A DNA stretch of 64,000 bases from Bradyrhizobium viridifuturi. GTDB lineage: Bacteria; Pseudomonadota; Alphaproteobacteria; Rhizobiales; Xanthobacteraceae. Position 1 is the first letter of the stretch. Every line of letters starts with the position of its first letter. The position numbers were made by a program, and so were the translations under genes. The stretch lies in assembly GCF_001238275.1 (NCBI RefSeq), contig NZ_LGTB01000002.1, positions 62,001 through 126,000 of the forward strand, read 5' to 3'. Under the pieces are notes generated by a model, which did not search any database, had not been told where the DNA came from, and worked only from the letters and a program-made list of their open reading frames with translations. Below are positions 63,713-64,000 of this stretch, piece after piece.

Positions 63713-64000
63713 TTACACTTGTGCGGCGATGGGCTTCATGGCCCTTTCTTTTAAGAATGACGCCACCTCGACCTCGAAGAGACGCGCCTGGTTGAGACCG
63801 AGGATCTGTCGTTTGTCCATTTCCGATATCTGAGGAAAGCCGTGGCGATCCTGCAACTCCTCATCGATTTGCATGTTCCAGAACCATTCTATGGCCGGCC
63901 GCGGGTTTCCCGTGAGGGGGGCTTCGGACCCCCACAGCAAGCGATCCGACCCCACGTCCCGCAGCAACCGGCCCATATACATTTTGAAGTCCCACGGCGC
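63713..64000 (-). CDS. Amidohydrolase family protein, C-terminal part
   Basis: The window ends inside this gene; the frame is open to base 64000. The visible C-terminal part (DVGSDRLLWGSEAPLTGNPR, QISEMDKRQILGLNQARLFE) matches TIM-barrel amidohydrolases of the ACMSD/LigJ type, where the Asp or Glu of the loop LWGSEAP takes the place of the usual Asp. It is the first visible gene of a reverse-strand set with the NifU-like and GlcG-like genes. Confidence 0.8.
   Translation of the reverse strand, partial: APWDFKMYMGRLLRDVGSDRLLWGSEAPLTGNPRPAIEWFWNMQIDEELQDRHGFPQISEMDKRQILGLNQARLFEVEVASFLKERAMKPIAAQV

Overview
The window looks like chromosome of a GC-rich alphaproteobacterium of the Bradyrhizobium/Rhodopseudomonas group (Nitrobacteraceae). 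The signs are the many TTG/GTG starts, DUF1236 and Gly/Tyr-rich exported proteins, small proteins typical of bradyrhizobia, and many FNR/FixK-type operator palindromes. The assignment rests on gene content and style; no marker gene was compared.

Layout. (1) 1-2.8 kb: the end of a dnaK, then grpE, a CbpA-type J-protein and its modulator CbpM, a chaperone operon. (2) About 2.8-38.1 kb: a stress and redox block with fourteen copies, perfect or near-perfect, of a 14-bp palindrome of the form TTGAY-N4-RTCAA, mostly 55-145 nt upstream of start codons. The operons beneath them encode a baeRF-family protein, a universal stress protein, a 17M-like stress protein, a thiamine-diphosphate enzyme, an old yellow enzyme with a succinate-semialdehyde-type dehydrogenase, aldo/keto reductase with thioredoxin 2, a PRC-barrel protein, Hsp20 with Lon, a DUF1236 protein, a DJ-1/PfpI protein and two PaoABC-type molybdenum aldehyde oxidoreductases. 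A host-attachment-family protein lies beside one of the weaker boxes. Together they read as one low-oxygen, aldehyde and protein-damage regulon under a FixK/FNR-like regulator. Genes without boxes in the same block are a Bax-inhibitor-1 homologue, a luciferase-like oxidoreductase, a lactate/malate-type dehydrogenase, a PRISE-type SDR, a DUF2231 plus sorbosone-dehydrogenase-like pair and a membrane nucleotide cyclase. (3) 38.2-42.8 kb: a boundary zone of AraC and LysR regulators and broken genes (HIBADH-like, Lrp, tenA) with a tRNA-like relic. (4) 42.8-55.6 kb: an accessory region of very small genes, terminator-like hairpins, a truncated IS1595-type transposase, an excisionase/Cys-rich/Prim-Pol cluster, a dead ligD and a duplicated segment of about 0.3-0.4 kb. 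(5) 55.4-62.7 kb: exported proteins and cytochrome b561 mixed with relics of a multicopper oxidase, an outer-membrane protein, an exonuclease, a TAXI receptor and a TolA-like protein. (6) 62.9-64 kb: a reverse-strand set of GlcG/HbpS-like, NifU-like and amidohydrolase genes.

Many genes carry a single-base indel or one in-frame stop, sometimes in homopolymer runs. Either the assembly has residual indel errors or the region is decaying. In regions 3-5 some genes are also truncated or lack an end, which sequencing error cannot explain. The most interesting signals are the density of FixK-like boxes and the two baeRF/host-attachment-type proteins in that block, two paralogous pao operons with different predicted localisation, and a decayed duplicate of the small-gene/OYE region at 22.1-22.6 kb.
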